Source of the DNA: Sphingomonas hominis
GTDB lineage: Bacteria; Pseudomonadota; Alphaproteobacteria; Sphingomonadales; Sphingomonadaceae
Assembly: GCF_013328205.1 (NCBI RefSeq)
Contig: NZ_JABULH010000003.1
Coordinates: 248,001-312,000, forward strand
Direction of reading: 5' to 3'
Length of the DNA stretch: 64,000 nt
Both the position numbers and the translations under genes were made by a program. Of the stretch, positions 1 through 9,471 are shown one piece after another (position 1 is the stretch's first letter; each line of letters begins with the position of its first letter). A model generated the notes under the pieces. That model saw only the letters and a list, made by a program, of their open reading frames with translations, had not been told where the DNA came from and searched no databases.

Positions 1-686
<686 letters not shown>

Positions 687-752
687 GTATCGCTTGCCGC
701 ACCCATGCGGCATAGCCGGGAGCATGGCAGGACGTTCGGTCGTCCCCAATCC

Positions 753-784
753 GTCATCCCGGACTTGATCCGGGGTCCCGCTTC
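753..784. repeat. REP-like palindromic repeat in the 687-1025 gap
   Basis: GTCATCCCGGACTTGATCC followed by GGGGTCCCGCTTC. This is one copy of a dispersed palindrome seen about nine times in this window. A partial opposite arm (GGATCAAGTG) follows near 809-818. The rest of the gap 687-1025, between the converging dehydrogenase and regulator genes, holds no gene I can support. Confidence 0.8.
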
Positions 785-1025
785 TTGGTGGTGCAGCACC
801 TGATCGTGGATCAAGTGAAAGGATCGAGCATCGCATTGGGTACGGTGCAAAGTGCGACATCTCCGGCCATGCCTTCAGATCCAGACCCATACCCAGACCT
901 CGCTTCTTGCGTCATCCGGAACTCGATCTGTAAATCCTACTCGATCGTACCGTCGCAGCGATCGTGTCCACGGGTGACGGGAGCGTGCGTCGCGCCGGCC
1001 GAACAGCCTCCCCAACCAAGCCGCC

Positions 1026-1808
1026 TCAGCGCGCCATGGCGGTGCGCGTGTCGGCGAGCGCCAGGTCGACCAGCACGCGCATCGCTTCGCTCGCGGCGGC
1101 CGCGTCCTGCGCGGCGATCGCGTCGAACACCTTGACGTGGTCGGGAATGGGGTTGCGCGGTAGCGCGCGTTGCCGATGCTTGAACTGCGTGGTCCAGTTC
1201 ACCGCCGCACCGATGCTGGCGCTGAGCACGATCAGCGCGTCGTTGCCGGTGGCGCGCAGCACCGCGCGGTGGAAGTCGCGGTCGCCCGCGCGCCCCGCGT
1301 CGGTGGCGAGCGTGTGGCGGCGCATCGCCGACAGCGCGTCCTTCATCAGTTTCAGGTCCTGGCGGCTGCGGCGTTCCGCGGCGAAGCCGGCCGCCGCCGG
1401 CTCCACCACCGCGCGCAATTCAAACAACGACCGCACGAACTGCACGTCGGGCTCGCCGGTGAACACCCAGGCGAGCACGTCGGGGTCGAGCAAATTCCAG
1501 CGTTCGCGCGGCAGCACGCGCGTGCCCGCCTTGGGCCGGCTCTCCACCATGCCCTTGGCGGCGAGCACCTGCATTGCCTCGCGGTACGCGCTGCGCGACA
1601 CGTTGAGCGCTTCCGAAAAGGCGACCTCGCCGGTCAAGATGTCGCCCGGCGCATATTCGCCCGAGACGATCGCGGTGCCCAACTTGTGTGCGATCGCGCC
1701 GTGCAGGCGGCGGCCGGTGCCGCGCGGCGTGCGCGCGCCGGCGGCGGCGACCGCCGTCATCCCGGTGTCGTCACCCGTCACGCCATCTCCCCCGTCTTCG
1801 CTCGCCAT
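1026..1808 (-). CDS. GntR-family (FadR/FCD subfamily) transcriptional regulator
   Basis: About 260 residues. The N-terminal winged helix (about residues 25-90) includes GEVAFSEALNVSRSAYREA, the recognition-helix region of GntR proteins. The C-terminal FCD ligand-binding domain carries the conserved FELRAVVEPAAAGFAAE and DRDFHRAVLRATGN segments. FCD regulators usually sense organic or sugar acids and repress catabolic genes (family knowledge), which fits the sugar dehydrogenase facing it. The ATG at 1808 was chosen because GGGAG lies 6 bases upstream; longer openings of the frame add low-complexity sequence. It diverges from the transpeptidase gene across about 180 bp. Confidence 0.85.
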   Translation of the reverse strand: MASEDGGDGVTGDDTGMTAVAAAGARTPRGTGRRLHGAIAHKLGTAIVSGEYAPGDILTGEVAFSEALNVSRSAYREAMQVLAAKGMVESRPKAGTRVLPRERWNLLDPDVLAWVFTGEPDVQFVRSLFELRAVVEPAAAGFAAERRSRQDLKLMKDALSAMRRHTLATDAGRAGDRDFHRAVLRATGNDALIVLSASIGAAVNWTTQFKHRQRALPRNPIPDHVKVFDAIAAQDAAAASEAMRVLVDLALADTRTAMAR

Positions 1809-1990
1809 GCACGCTCCCGGCTCTTGTTGGCCGAACTGTAGCAAGCCCGGTCGGCGGGGGTAACAGCAATCGTTGAGCGAGGCGGAGGCTCGTTCGCGCT
1901 TGCCATCGCCGTGCTGCTCGTCCTGAATGCCGCGTCGCGGAGCGGATGGGGCACCGGCGCGTTTCGTGAACGCCAAAAAGGGAGTGAAGT

Positions 1991-3421
1991 GTGCGTATCA
2001 CCTGGGGAAAAGCACCGGCGATGGTGTTGCTGCTGGCCGGTTGCAGCGTCGAGGTCGCGCCCGACAATCAAACGTCCGCCAACACTAGCGAGCCGGCCGG
2101 TCCTGCGCGCTGGAGCGACGCGACCACCGAGCAATTGCGCGACGCGATCAACGCGCGCGGCGCACACGGGCTCGACCAGATGGCGTTCGACGCCTCGGCG
2201 AGCGACGAGGCGGGGCTGACCAAGCAGGCCCTGACCTATGCCGCCGCACTGGCACGCGGTGCGACCGACCCGACCAAGCTGTACGAGGTGTACACCGTGC
2301 CGCGGCCTGACCCCGACCTGCGCGCCGGGTTGGCAGGGGCGCTGCGGTCGGGCGACGTGCGCGGCTGGTTGAACAGCCTCGCCCCCGCCGACGACAATTA
2401 CCAGCGCTTGTCCAAAGCCTATGTCGCGCTCCGCACCGATCCGGCCACGCGGCACGCGAACATTCCGGTGACCGGCGACGCGATCAAGCCCGGCGCGACC
2501 GATCCGCGCATCCCGACGATCGCGCGCGAACTGGTGATCCTCGACTATCTCGACGAGGCAGCGGCACAGGGGCAGCAATATACGCCCGCGATGGTGAAGG
2601 CGGTTCAGGGCATCCAGGCCGATTACGGCATGAAGCCCGATGGCGTGATCGGCGAGGAAGCGCTGGCGATCCTCAACATGTCCGACGTCGACCGCGCGCG
2701 CGCAGTGGCGGTCGCGATGGAGCGGCTGCGTTGGCTCGAACGCACCCCGCCCGCGACCCGGATCGACGTCAATCTGGCCGCAGCCCGACTGACCTATTGG
2801 CGCGACGGCAAGATCGCCGACAGCCGCAAGGTGGTGGTCGGCGAGCCCGACACCGAGACGCCGCAGCTCGGATCGCCGATCTTCCGCCTGGTCGCCAACC
2901 CGACCTGGACCGTGCCGCGCTCGATCCAGGAAAAGGATCTCGCCAGCAAGGGCGCCGGCTATCTGAAGGCCAACAACATGAAGTGGGAGAACGGCTGGAT
3001 CGTCCAGCAGCCGGGACCCAAGAACTCGCTCGGCCTGGTCAAGTTCGACATGCAGAACGACCATGCGATCTACCTGCACGACACGCCGGCCAAGGCGCTG
3101 TTCGCGATGATCCAGCGTCAGCGCAGCCACGGCTGCGTCCGCGTCGAGGATGCGCTCGGTTTCGCCGAGATGCTGGCGCGCGACGGCGGCGTGGTCGACG
3201 AATGGCACCAGGCGCGCGGCACCGGCAAAGAAACGTTCGTCAAGCTGCCCAAGCAGATCCCGGTGCGGATGCTCTACCAGACGGTGTTGTTCGACGACGC
3301 GGGCGGGCCGATCGTGCGCAACGATCCTTACGGCTGGGACGACCGCGTCGGCGCGGCGCTCGGCTTCAAGGCCGGCCGCGCGCTGCGCGTCGAGAGCGGC
3401 GCCACCGACGTCGGTCCGTGA
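1991..3421 (+). CDS. L,D-transpeptidase of the YcbB/LdtD type, predicted lipoprotein
   Basis: 476 residues from a GTG start with GGGAG 6 bases upstream. A short signal ends in a lipobox, LLLAGC (Cys about 18), so it is probably a lipoprotein. Next come an alpha-helical LdtD-like N-terminal half, a PG_binding_1-like segment (about 195-230, DYGMKPDGVIGEEAL) and the YkuD catalytic domain with the signature SHGCVR (His about 380, catalytic Cys about 382). The family forms 3-3 peptidoglycan cross-links in the periplasm. The conserved C-terminal NDPYGWD segment is also present in the truncated homologue at the right end of this window. It converges with the GGDEF-EAL gene with 19 bp between stops. 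Confidence 0.9.
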   Translation: MRITWGKAPAMVLLLAGCSVEVAPDNQTSANTSEPAGPARWSDATTEQLRDAINARGAHGLDQMAFDASASDEAGLTKQALTYAAALARGATDPTKLYEVYTVPRPDPDLRAGLAGALRSGDVRGWLNSLAPADDNYQRLSKAYVALRTDPATRHANIPVTGDAIKPGATDPRIPTIARELVILDYLDEAAAQGQQYTPAMVKAVQGIQADYGMKPDGVIGEEALAILNMSDVDRARAVAVAMERLRWLERTPPATRIDVNLAAARLTYWRDGKIADSRKVVVGEPDTETPQLGSPIFRLVANPTWTVPRSIQEKDLASKGAGYLKANNMKWENGWIVQQPGPKNSLGLVKFDMQNDHAIYLHDTPAKALFAMIQRQRSHGCVRVEDALGFAEMLARDGGVVDEWHQARGTGKETFVKLPKQIPVRMLYQTVLFDDAGGPIVRNDPYGWDDRVGAALGFKAGRALRVESGATDVGP

Positions 3422-3440
3422 TCGCGGCGAGCCGCGCCGT

Positions 3441-5534
3441 TCACCGCGGCGCGGTTCGCAGCGTCGCCGATCTGGCCTGATCGCGGTCGAGGACGTTGGG
3501 GGCAGGGCGTCCGATCAGATAGCCCTGCACCTGGTCGCACCCCCAGCGGCGTAGGTCGGCGAGCTGCGCTTCGGTTTCCACGCCCTCGGCGACGATGCTC
3601 GAGCGCATGCTGCGCCCCAGCCCGATGATCGCGCGCACGATCGAGGCGGATGGCGGATGATCGCGCATCGCGGCGACGAAGCTGCGATCGATCTTGATCG
3701 CGTCGAACGTGAAATCCTGCAGGTTGCTGAGCGACGAATGGCCGGTGCCGAAATCGTCCATCACCACGCGCGCGCCCTGTGCCTGCAACGCCTGCAACGT
3801 CGCGAGCACCGCGTCGCGTTGATAGCCGAGCAGCGTCGTGCTCTCGCTCACCTCCAGCTCGATGCGGGACAAGGCGATGCCGTGCGCGGCCGCCGCACGC
3901 TCGATCTGCGCCGCCAAATTGGTGTCGCGGAACTGCAACGGCGACAGGTTGATCGCCAATGACAACGACCGATCCCAATCGGCCGCGGTGGCAAGCGCGC
4001 GCCCGATCACCCAGCCGCCGATCGGCGTGATCAACCCCGTCGACTCGGCGATAGGGATGAAGGTGGCGGGAGCGATCTCGCCCATATCGGGGTGACGCCA
4101 GCGCAGCAGCGCTTCGTAGCCGGTTATCCGCAAACTCGCCGCATCGGCGATCGGTTGAAAGACGAGGTGGAGCTGGTCGCGCGCGAGCGCTTGTTCCAAA
4201 TCGCGCGACAGCCGCAGCCGCAGGCTCTCCTCCTCCTGCAACCGCGCGTTGAAGAAGCGCGCGGTGTGCCGCCCGTCGTTCTTGGCGCGGTACAAGGCGA
4301 TATCGGCGCGCTCGTAGAGATCGTTGCCACGCTCCCCCGCGTTTGACAGTGCGACGCCAACGCTCATGCGCAGCGCGGGCTCGTCACCGATCGCGCTCGC
4401 CTCGGCTTCCTTGAAGATGCGCGCGAGCAACGCTTCGGCGGCGGCGGGCTGCGCGGCGGCGACCTGGATGATGGTGAATTCGTCGCCGCCCATGCGCGCG
4501 ACCAGATCGTCGCCGCGCACGCTGCTCGACAACAATCGCGCCGTGCGTTTCAGCGCCCGGTCGCCACCGGCGTGGCCCAGACGATCGTTGATCGCCTTGA
4601 ACCCGTCCAAGTCGATCGCGAACACCGCCACCACGTCGCCGGTGCGCGCGCTGCGCGCCAGTTCGTGCGCCAGCCGGTTCTCGAACAACAATCGATTGGC
4701 GAGGCCGGTCAGCATGTCGTGGTGCGCCAGGAAGTCGGCGCGCCGTTCGGCGGCGCGGCGGCTTTCCACCGCGTCGCGATATTCGGACAATCCGCGCGCC
4801 AGATCGCCCAGTTCATCTCCGCGGGTCAGTCCCGGCACGTCGGCCTCGCTGCTGCCGGCGCGGAAATCGCGCAGTCGCGCAGCGATCAGGACGATCGGCC
4901 GGAGCAGGTGGCGCCGCAACCATGCGCTCAGCGCAGCAATAATGGCGACGATCAACAACCCGCCCAGCAGCACCGCGACGATGTTGCGCCAGCTCTCGCG
5001 CCCGTTGCGTTCCGCCGCCTGCCGGATCGCGCGGGTCAGCGCCTCGCGCGTCAGGCTGCGGCGTGCTTCCAACGTCTTCAGCGCCGCCACGAAGTGCGGC
5101 ATCGTCTCGGCGATCATGGTCGGGCGATCGCGCGCCACGGCGATCAGCGTGTTCGACACCGCGGCAAAGGCATGGGCCGCATCCTGCGTTTGCGCGATCA
5201 GCGCCGCCTCGGCCGCATTACCCGCGAACGGCACCGGCAGCGCGGACAGTTCGGCGAAAGCGGCGGTCTGCCGCGTCAGCGCCCGCCACCGCAACGGTGG
5301 CAGCACGACGCCGTGCTCGGCCGCGCGCGTCGCGTCACCGATGACCAGGCGCAGACGCTGCTGCGCCTGGTCGTGCCGGCCCTGGGTGTGCAATGCCTGG
5401 CTCAGGCGTGCGATCTGCATGTCGGCGCTGTGCACCGCCCGGCCAACCGTGAAGCCGGTCGCGAGCACCAGCAATGCGAGCACGATAACGGTCGCGCAGG
5501 CGATCGAAACTCGTGCCGCAATCGATAATCGCAC
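3441..5534 (-). CDS. Membrane-bound GGDEF-EAL protein (c-di-GMP diguanylate cyclase/phosphodiesterase)
   Basis: 697 residues. An N-terminal transmembrane helix (about 8-32), a periplasmic helical region and a second helix (about 185-207) are followed by a HAMP-like linker. The GGDEF domain has an intact RMGGDEF active site at about residue 347. The EAL domain starts with YEALLRW (about 472) and keeps MDDFGTG, KIDRSF, VAEGVET and QGYL; the usual EVTES is EVSES. All catalytic signatures look intact, so both synthesis and degradation of c-di-GMP are possible; which one dominates cannot be read from sequence. It is a single gene, tail-to-tail with the transpeptidase. Confidence 0.93.
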   Translation of the reverse strand: MRLSIAARVSIACATVIVLALLVLATGFTVGRAVHSADMQIARLSQALHTQGRHDQAQQRLRLVIGDATRAAEHGVVLPPLRWRALTRQTAAFAELSALPVPFAGNAAEAALIAQTQDAAHAFAAVSNTLIAVARDRPTMIAETMPHFVAALKTLEARRSLTREALTRAIRQAAERNGRESWRNIVAVLLGGLLIVAIIAALSAWLRRHLLRPIVLIAARLRDFRAGSSEADVPGLTRGDELGDLARGLSEYRDAVESRRAAERRADFLAHHDMLTGLANRLLFENRLAHELARSARTGDVVAVFAIDLDGFKAINDRLGHAGGDRALKRTARLLSSSVRGDDLVARMGGDEFTIIQVAAAQPAAAEALLARIFKEAEASAIGDEPALRMSVGVALSNAGERGNDLYERADIALYRAKNDGRHTARFFNARLQEEESLRLRLSRDLEQALARDQLHLVFQPIADAASLRITGYEALLRWRHPDMGEIAPATFIPIAESTGLITPIGGWVIGRALATAADWDRSLSLAINLSPLQFRDTNLAAQIERAAAAHGIALSRIELEVSESTTLLGYQRDAVLATLQALQAQGARVVMDDFGTGHSSLSNLQDFTFDAIKIDRSFVAAMRDHPPSASIVRAIIGLGRSMRSSIVAEGVETEAQLADLRRWGCDQVQGYLIGRPAPNVLDRDQARSATLRTAPR

Positions 5535-5672
5535 AGGCTGCTCCTCAAGCAGCCCTTTGCCGATGAACCCTTACTTTTCGGTTAGAAGCACGGCTGGAGC
5601 GGTGCGACCGACCCCAGCCGGCGCTTCATTGTACGGAAAGAAACGCGCCGATCGGGCGCGCGACCTTTGCCG

Positions 5673-5837
5673 TCAATCGTCACCGAGCAGCGAGGATTTG
5701 CGCGGGATCGTTTCATCGCTCGGTTGTCCCTTGTCGAGCGTGTCGCTGGGGCGGCGCGCGTCGCCGTCGCGCTGATGCTCGGTCGAGATGTTGGGGCGGT
5801 CGGTCTCGGTGGTCGGCTTGATCGCGTCGTCGTCCAT
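5673..5837 (-). CDS. Small acidic hypothetical protein behind a stress-type promoter
   Basis: 54 residues, starting MDDDAIKP and ending SSLLGDD, rich in D, E, T, S and P and predicted disordered; no domain recognised. The ATG at 5837 is preferred over an in-frame ATG at 5870 for two reasons. AAAGGATC lies just upstream of 5837, and the 5870 codon falls inside the -10 element of a GGAAC-N17-CGTT promoter (5869-5894). The promoter suggests induction in the general stress response (inference). Function unknown. Confidence 0.6.
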   Translation of the reverse strand: MDDDAIKPTTETDRPNISTEHQRDGDARRPSDTLDKGQPSDETIPRKSSLLGDD

Positions 5838-5868
5838 GATCGATGATCCTTTAAGCGTCTGCGCCATC

Positions 5869-5894
5869 AACGACGTCGCCGGCCGCCACGTTCC
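5869..5894 (-). promoter_or_regulatory. Putative sigma-EcfG (general stress response) promoter
   Basis: On the minus strand GGAAC (5894-5890), a 17-base spacer, then CGTT (5872-5869). This matches the alphaproteobacterial EcfG consensus GGAAC-N16/17-CGTT. The expected transcript would begin roughly 25 bases before the ATG at 5837. The pattern has only nine fixed bases, so about one chance match is expected in a window this size. The placement directly upstream of a small gene is the supporting argument. Confidence 0.5.
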
Positions 5895-5958
5895 GCACAG
5901 GGGATTGCGAAGCCGCCCGCACCGCCGTACACGCCGTCCAACGCGTCGCGCAGGCGAC

Positions 5959-6034
5959 GGGCGCTTAGCTCAGCTGGTAGAGCGGCTCGTTTACACCGAG
6001 TAGGTCGGCGGTTCGAACCCGTCAGCGCCCACCA
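5959..6034 (+). tRNA. tRNA-Val (anticodon UAC), CCA encoded
   Basis: A full cloverleaf can be drawn. Acceptor GGGCGCT pairs with AGCGCCC (6024-6030), followed by discriminator A and encoded CCA (6032-6034). The D-arm is GCTC/GAGC. The anticodon stem GCTCG/CGAGT encloses loop TTTACAC with anticodon TAC. The T-arm GGCGG/CCGTC encloses TTCGAAC. Total length is 76 bases. It reads valine GUA and other GUN codons. Confidence 0.96.
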
Positions 6035-6807
6035 CCATCGCTTCCATACAAGCGCCGCCGACCCGATCGCGGGGCGCAGGACTTCGCAGCGGTGTTCAGA
6101 ATAGCCGTTCGTTGGTGTTGCGTTCTCGACAATGGGGTCACGTGGTCGGCTACGGTCCGGCAAGCGCACCCAACTTAAAAACGTCCGAAGTGACTCGCAG
6201 GTGGCCAACCGTGCAACCGTCGCCCGCGGCGCCGTGACATTCGGCAGGCGCGCGCGGCAGGTTCGATCCGAATGCCGCGCCGCTCGTGTTCGCGTCGGCA
6301 ATCTTCCTGGCGCTGGTACTCGGGCGCTCCTTGATGGGGTGCGCCATAACCACCTTGGTGCGCTTGTCGTGGAGGACCGATATTCCGTCACCGCGATCAA
6401 TCTGGCTTGCTGATGCTTGGCAACAAGGTGCCGAACGGGGGATTGGCCTCCGCGCCTTCCCCTTGAGCGAGAAACGTTTCCGGGTGGAACTGCTCGTCGC
6501 AACCTGCACGCTCGACGGTACGCACGAGTTGCACCATCCCGCGTCATTGCGAAGATGATGGCCGGCACGATGATATTGCGCGGACCCATCGCGCCGACGT
6601 TCACGCCCGGTACGCTTTATCGACCAGTACCGCGAGGCTGATCCTGGGCGGGATGACCTGACCGAGCTTGTCCTCGGTCGCGACGCTGATCTCGTCCTGA
6701 GCGGCGCAACACCCCCCGGCCAACGCTCGCGATGCGGGTGTGCGAGGCTGTCCTACACGCCACCACCCATGCCAGCCGCGCCGCACGAACAGGCACGGGG
6801 AAGCGAC
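6035..6807. other. Low-coding stretch after the tRNA
   Basis: About 770 bp with no gene I can support. The frames present are short or biased to Arg/Pro. Minus-strand pieces such as QDEISVATEDKLGQVIPP (about 6620-6710) and a 46-codon frame at 6397-6537 look more protein-like than their surroundings, but they are in different frames and broken by stops. They could be remnants of a decayed gene. No attachment-site duplication of the tRNA 3' end is visible in this stretch. Confidence 0.4.
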
Positions 6808-7284
6808 ATGCGCGAGTTGGTGGAACAGGTGATAGACGCGAGCGGCCGCCGCAGCGCGCTCCCGCCGGGCACGCGCCTGCGCGGGCGCAGCGTGACGGTC
6901 AACGTGGCGGAATCGCCGCTGGCGTGGCTCGCCGCACGCGGGCTGGTGTCGCCGCGCCAGAGCGAGGCGGGGGAGCGATTGCGGGTGGACTATGAGATGG
7001 CGGCGATCGCGCCCGCCATCACGATGCGCTGGGAAGCGCGCGTCGACGGCGGCGGCGCGGGCAGCGGCCTCTCGCCGGCCGAGCGGAAGGTCGCGGCCAA
7101 GCGCCGCTTCGACGCGGGCGTGGCAGCGGTGGGGCGTGGTTTGTCCGACATCCTGTGGCGCGTGATCTGCGCGGGCGAGGGCCTGCCCGCCGCTGAGCGC
7201 GCGCTCGGCTGGCCAGCGCGCAGCGGCCGACTGGTGCTCGGGCTGGCGCTAGACCGGCTCGACGACCACTATGGGCTGCATTGA
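6808..7284 (+). CDS. DUF6456 domain protein
   Basis: 158 residues. The ATG at 6808 has GGGGAAG 4-10 bases upstream. The C-terminal half matches the pattern I associate with DUF6456: LSDILWRVICAGEGLPAAER, then a tryptophan-containing GWPARSGRLVLGLALDRL and the ending DDHYGL. Function is not established. The charged N-terminal half could be a DNA-binding segment, but no clear helix-turn-helix is seen. The gene stands alone between the low-coding stretch and the repeats upstream of the DapF-like gene. Confidence 0.72.
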   Translation: MRELVEQVIDASGRRSALPPGTRLRGRSVTVNVAESPLAWLAARGLVSPRQSEAGERLRVDYEMAAIAPAITMRWEARVDGGGAGSGLSPAERKVAAKRRFDAGVAAVGRGLSDILWRVICAGEGLPAAERALGWPARSGRLVLGLALDRLDDHYGLH

Positions 7285-7296
7285 GGGGCTGCACCA

Positions 7297-7865
7297 GGCG
7301 GCGTAAAGACGACCGCGTGAGAGCGGTGTAGGGCCGGGCGTGGGGCAGGGCGCAACCAATAATGCGCGAGCCGGTTGTCCGTTCACGCCGGCAGGAGCCG
7401 CCATGCCCGCCGGCACGATCGACCGCGCTCCCGTCACCACTTGCGCGACGGTCGCCGTCACGTTGGACATACCCGCTGATGCTGCGCTGAAGCGGTGTGA
7501 GAGCAAAGCTGGAGAGCGCGGCTCCGAGCGTAGGGCGCGACCAACCCGGTTCGAACCGGTTGGCCGTGGACGCCGATAGGCGCGCCAGCCCCACCGCCGC
7601 CGCAATGATCGCTCGCGCCTCGGTCGCCGCTTCCGCCACTGCCGCCATCGCCACAGGCATACCCGCTGACGCCGGTGCATTGAGGCGGCGTGACGGCGAT
7701 GGCGCAGGACGCGCGGCGTACAGCGCGGCTTCGGGCGCAAGGCGCAACCAACCCGGCTTGAACCGGTTGCCCGTTCACGCCGATAGGAGCCGCCATGACG
7801 CCTGCACCCACCACCGCCGCCACGACTAGCGTGGCCGTCGTCATTGTTGCCGGGCGCCCCCGCTG
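7297..7865. repeat. Three degenerate tandem ~0.2 kb repeats between the DUF6456 gene and the DapF-like gene
   Basis: A shared core (GCGCAACCAACCCGG, a GAACCGGTTG half, then GTTCACGCCGATAGGAGCC) recurs with its CCAA at 7356, 7541 and 7748, so the periods are 185 and 207 bp. Each unit ends in a version of CCCGCTGATGCTG; in the third unit this is the start of the DapF-like gene (ATG 7866). Unit 2 holds a strong inverted repeat, GGTTCGAACC (7548-7557), with GC-rich flanks. No convincing reading frame runs through the units. Confidence 0.7.
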
Positions 7866-8819
7866 ATGCTGGTGCGCTTCACCAAATGCCACGGGTCGGG
7901 CAACGACTTCCCGCTGGTCGATGCGCGCGACTGGCACCTCTCGGACGACGATTGGGCGCGGCTCGCGCGGGTGCTCGCGGCGCGCGATGGGCCGGTCGGC
8001 GGCGACGGCATCCTGGCGCTGGTTGCGGGCGACGGCAGCGCCGCGTTCGGGATGCGGATGTTCAACACCGATGGCTCGGAAGCGGAGACGTGCCTGAACG
8101 GCCTGCGCTGCGCCGCGCGCGCGGGCTTCGCCGCTGCCGAGGTCGAGACTGCCACCGTCCGCCTCAAGACCTCGCACGCGCAGGTCGAGCACGTGGGCGA
8201 TCTCGCACCCGGCGTCTACACGGTGGCGGAAACCGCCAGCCCGGCGTCGCTCGTGACCGCCGACTGGCCGATCGCGGGCGTGCCCGAACGGTTGATCGAC
8301 GCACCCATCGCCGCGCTGCCGACCACGCGCTCCTTCACCGCCGTATCGATACCTAACCCGCACCTCGTCGCGTTCGTGGACACGATCGACGAGGCCGAAC
8401 TCGTCGCGATCGGTGAGCGGTGCGAGGCAGCGCCCGACTGGCTGCCCAACCGCGCCAACGTGTCGTTCGTCGAGCACCGCGACGCCGACACCTTGTTCGT
8501 GCGCACCTTCGAGCGCGGCGTCGGACTCACCAACAGTTGCGGCAGCGCGATGGCGGCATCGACCTACGCCGCCTGCCTGACGGGGCGGATCGAGTTCGGC
8601 CGGACGATCACCGTGCTCAACCGCGGCGGGCTGGTGCGCGCGCGTGCCGAACTCGACGCAACCGTGACGCTGCACGGCAACGCCACCTGGGAATGGGACG
8701 GCGAGGTCGAGGTCGATCTTTCCGCCGAACGCGCGGGCGCGGTGACGGTGATCCGCCGCTACGACAATGAGATCGCGGCATGGCGCGCGGTCGCCGACCA
8801 GGCGCGCGGGGGAGGCTGA
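7866..8819 (+). CDS. dapF: Diaminopimelate epimerase-like protein with non-canonical active-site surroundings
   Basis: 317 residues with the two-lobed DapF fold. The lobe markers are FTKCHGSGNDF at the N-terminus, MRMFNTDGSEAETCLNGLRC holding the first catalytic cysteine, PNPH in the middle, and ERGVGLTNSCGSAMAAS holding the second. DapF interconverts L,L- and meso-diaminopimelate for lysine and peptidoglycan synthesis. Two sites depart from the usual CGNG and ACGTGACA: Gly after the first Cys is Leu, and the second motif is SCGSAMAAS. The GVGxTN form recalls Firmicutes-type enzymes, from memory. It may be a paralogue acting on another amino acid. No clear Shine-Dalgarno precedes the ATG, which lies at the edge of a repeat unit. 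Confidence 0.8.
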   Translation: MLVRFTKCHGSGNDFPLVDARDWHLSDDDWARLARVLAARDGPVGGDGILALVAGDGSAAFGMRMFNTDGSEAETCLNGLRCAARAGFAAAEVETATVRLKTSHAQVEHVGDLAPGVYTVAETASPASLVTADWPIAGVPERLIDAPIAALPTTRSFTAVSIPNPHLVAFVDTIDEAELVAIGERCEAAPDWLPNRANVSFVEHRDADTLFVRTFERGVGLTNSCGSAMAASTYAACLTGRIEFGRTITVLNRGGLVRARAELDATVTLHGNATWEWDGEVEVDLSAERAGAVTVIRRYDNEIAAWRAVADQARGGG

Positions 8820-9030
8820 CGCAGCGGCGGCTGCGGCGTGGGCTGGTCCAGCTAGTGCGGTTTGGGCTGAGCCCGCCGCGAGTGCAGTTTGAACAAACCC
8901 CCCGCGATAACGGTCTACGCTGACCCAGGTGCGAGCGCGGCGTGGGTCGTTCGAGAGGCGAGCGCACTCTAGGCGAACCCAGTCGCTATTGTAGTCCGCG
9001 CCTAGCGAGCGGCGCCATTGCCCCCATCTC

Positions 9031-9060
9031 GTCATCCCGGGCTGAGCCCGGGATATTGCT
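9031..9060. repeat. REP-like palindrome
   Basis: GTCATCCCGGGCTGAGCCCGGGAT: a near-perfect hairpin, CCCGGGCT/AGCCCGGG. It belongs to the dispersed GTCATCC family and lies in the 8820-9850 non-coding stretch. Confidence 0.8.
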
Positions 9061-9216
9061 GCCTTCCCGCTCGACGACGGCGCGAGCAACCAAGCAATCG
9101 TTCGCCCAGCCCGCACGACGCTCGCTGTCCTACAGCGTCACTGAAGGGTACGGTATCGAAGCTCTTTCTCATCGCTAAGCCACCCGACGGCAGAGCCCCA
9201 CCCGCGACGCGCACGG

Positions 9217-9240
9217 GCCTAACCTTAGTCTGACCTTCCG
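9217..9240 (+). repeat. Outlying copy of the TAACCTT paired-half-site repeat
   Basis: CCTAACCTTAG, then TCTGACCTTCC: same core and orientation as the tandem array at 9472-9785, but 255 bp upstream of it and separated from it by a REP-like element. Confidence 0.65.
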
Positions 9241-9273
9241 CGCCAACTATTGCGAACAAAGACGTTCCCGCCC

Positions 9274-9305
9274 GTCATCCTGGACTTGATCCGGGATCCC
9301 GCTTG
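9274..9305. repeat. REP-like palindrome
   Basis: GTCATCCTGGACTTGATCC then GGGATCCCGCTTG; a single arm of the dispersed family, lying between the outlying and the tandem copies of the TAACCTT repeat. Confidence 0.8.
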
Positions 9306-9471
9306 CACACCCGCCGAACGGCCAGGCAGAACTCTGAGACAAGACGCGGGTGCCACGACCTACCCGACCGCAAACGGTCGAAAACAGCGGCAGCCAACTA
9401 GCCCGACACGATCCGCACGCTCCTGCGCGCGACCGCATCGCCCAGCCACGACACGTGCAGCGCGACACAAT

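Noticed and set aside
6397-6537. 46-codon minus-strand frame as a small gene
   Set aside because: No ribosome binding site of note and no recognisable family; kept only as part of the low-coding stretch.
7541-7563. tRNA fragment suggested by GGTTCGAACC
   Set aside because: The sequence is a palindrome recurring in the ~0.2 kb repeats; no acceptor or anticodon arm can be drawn.
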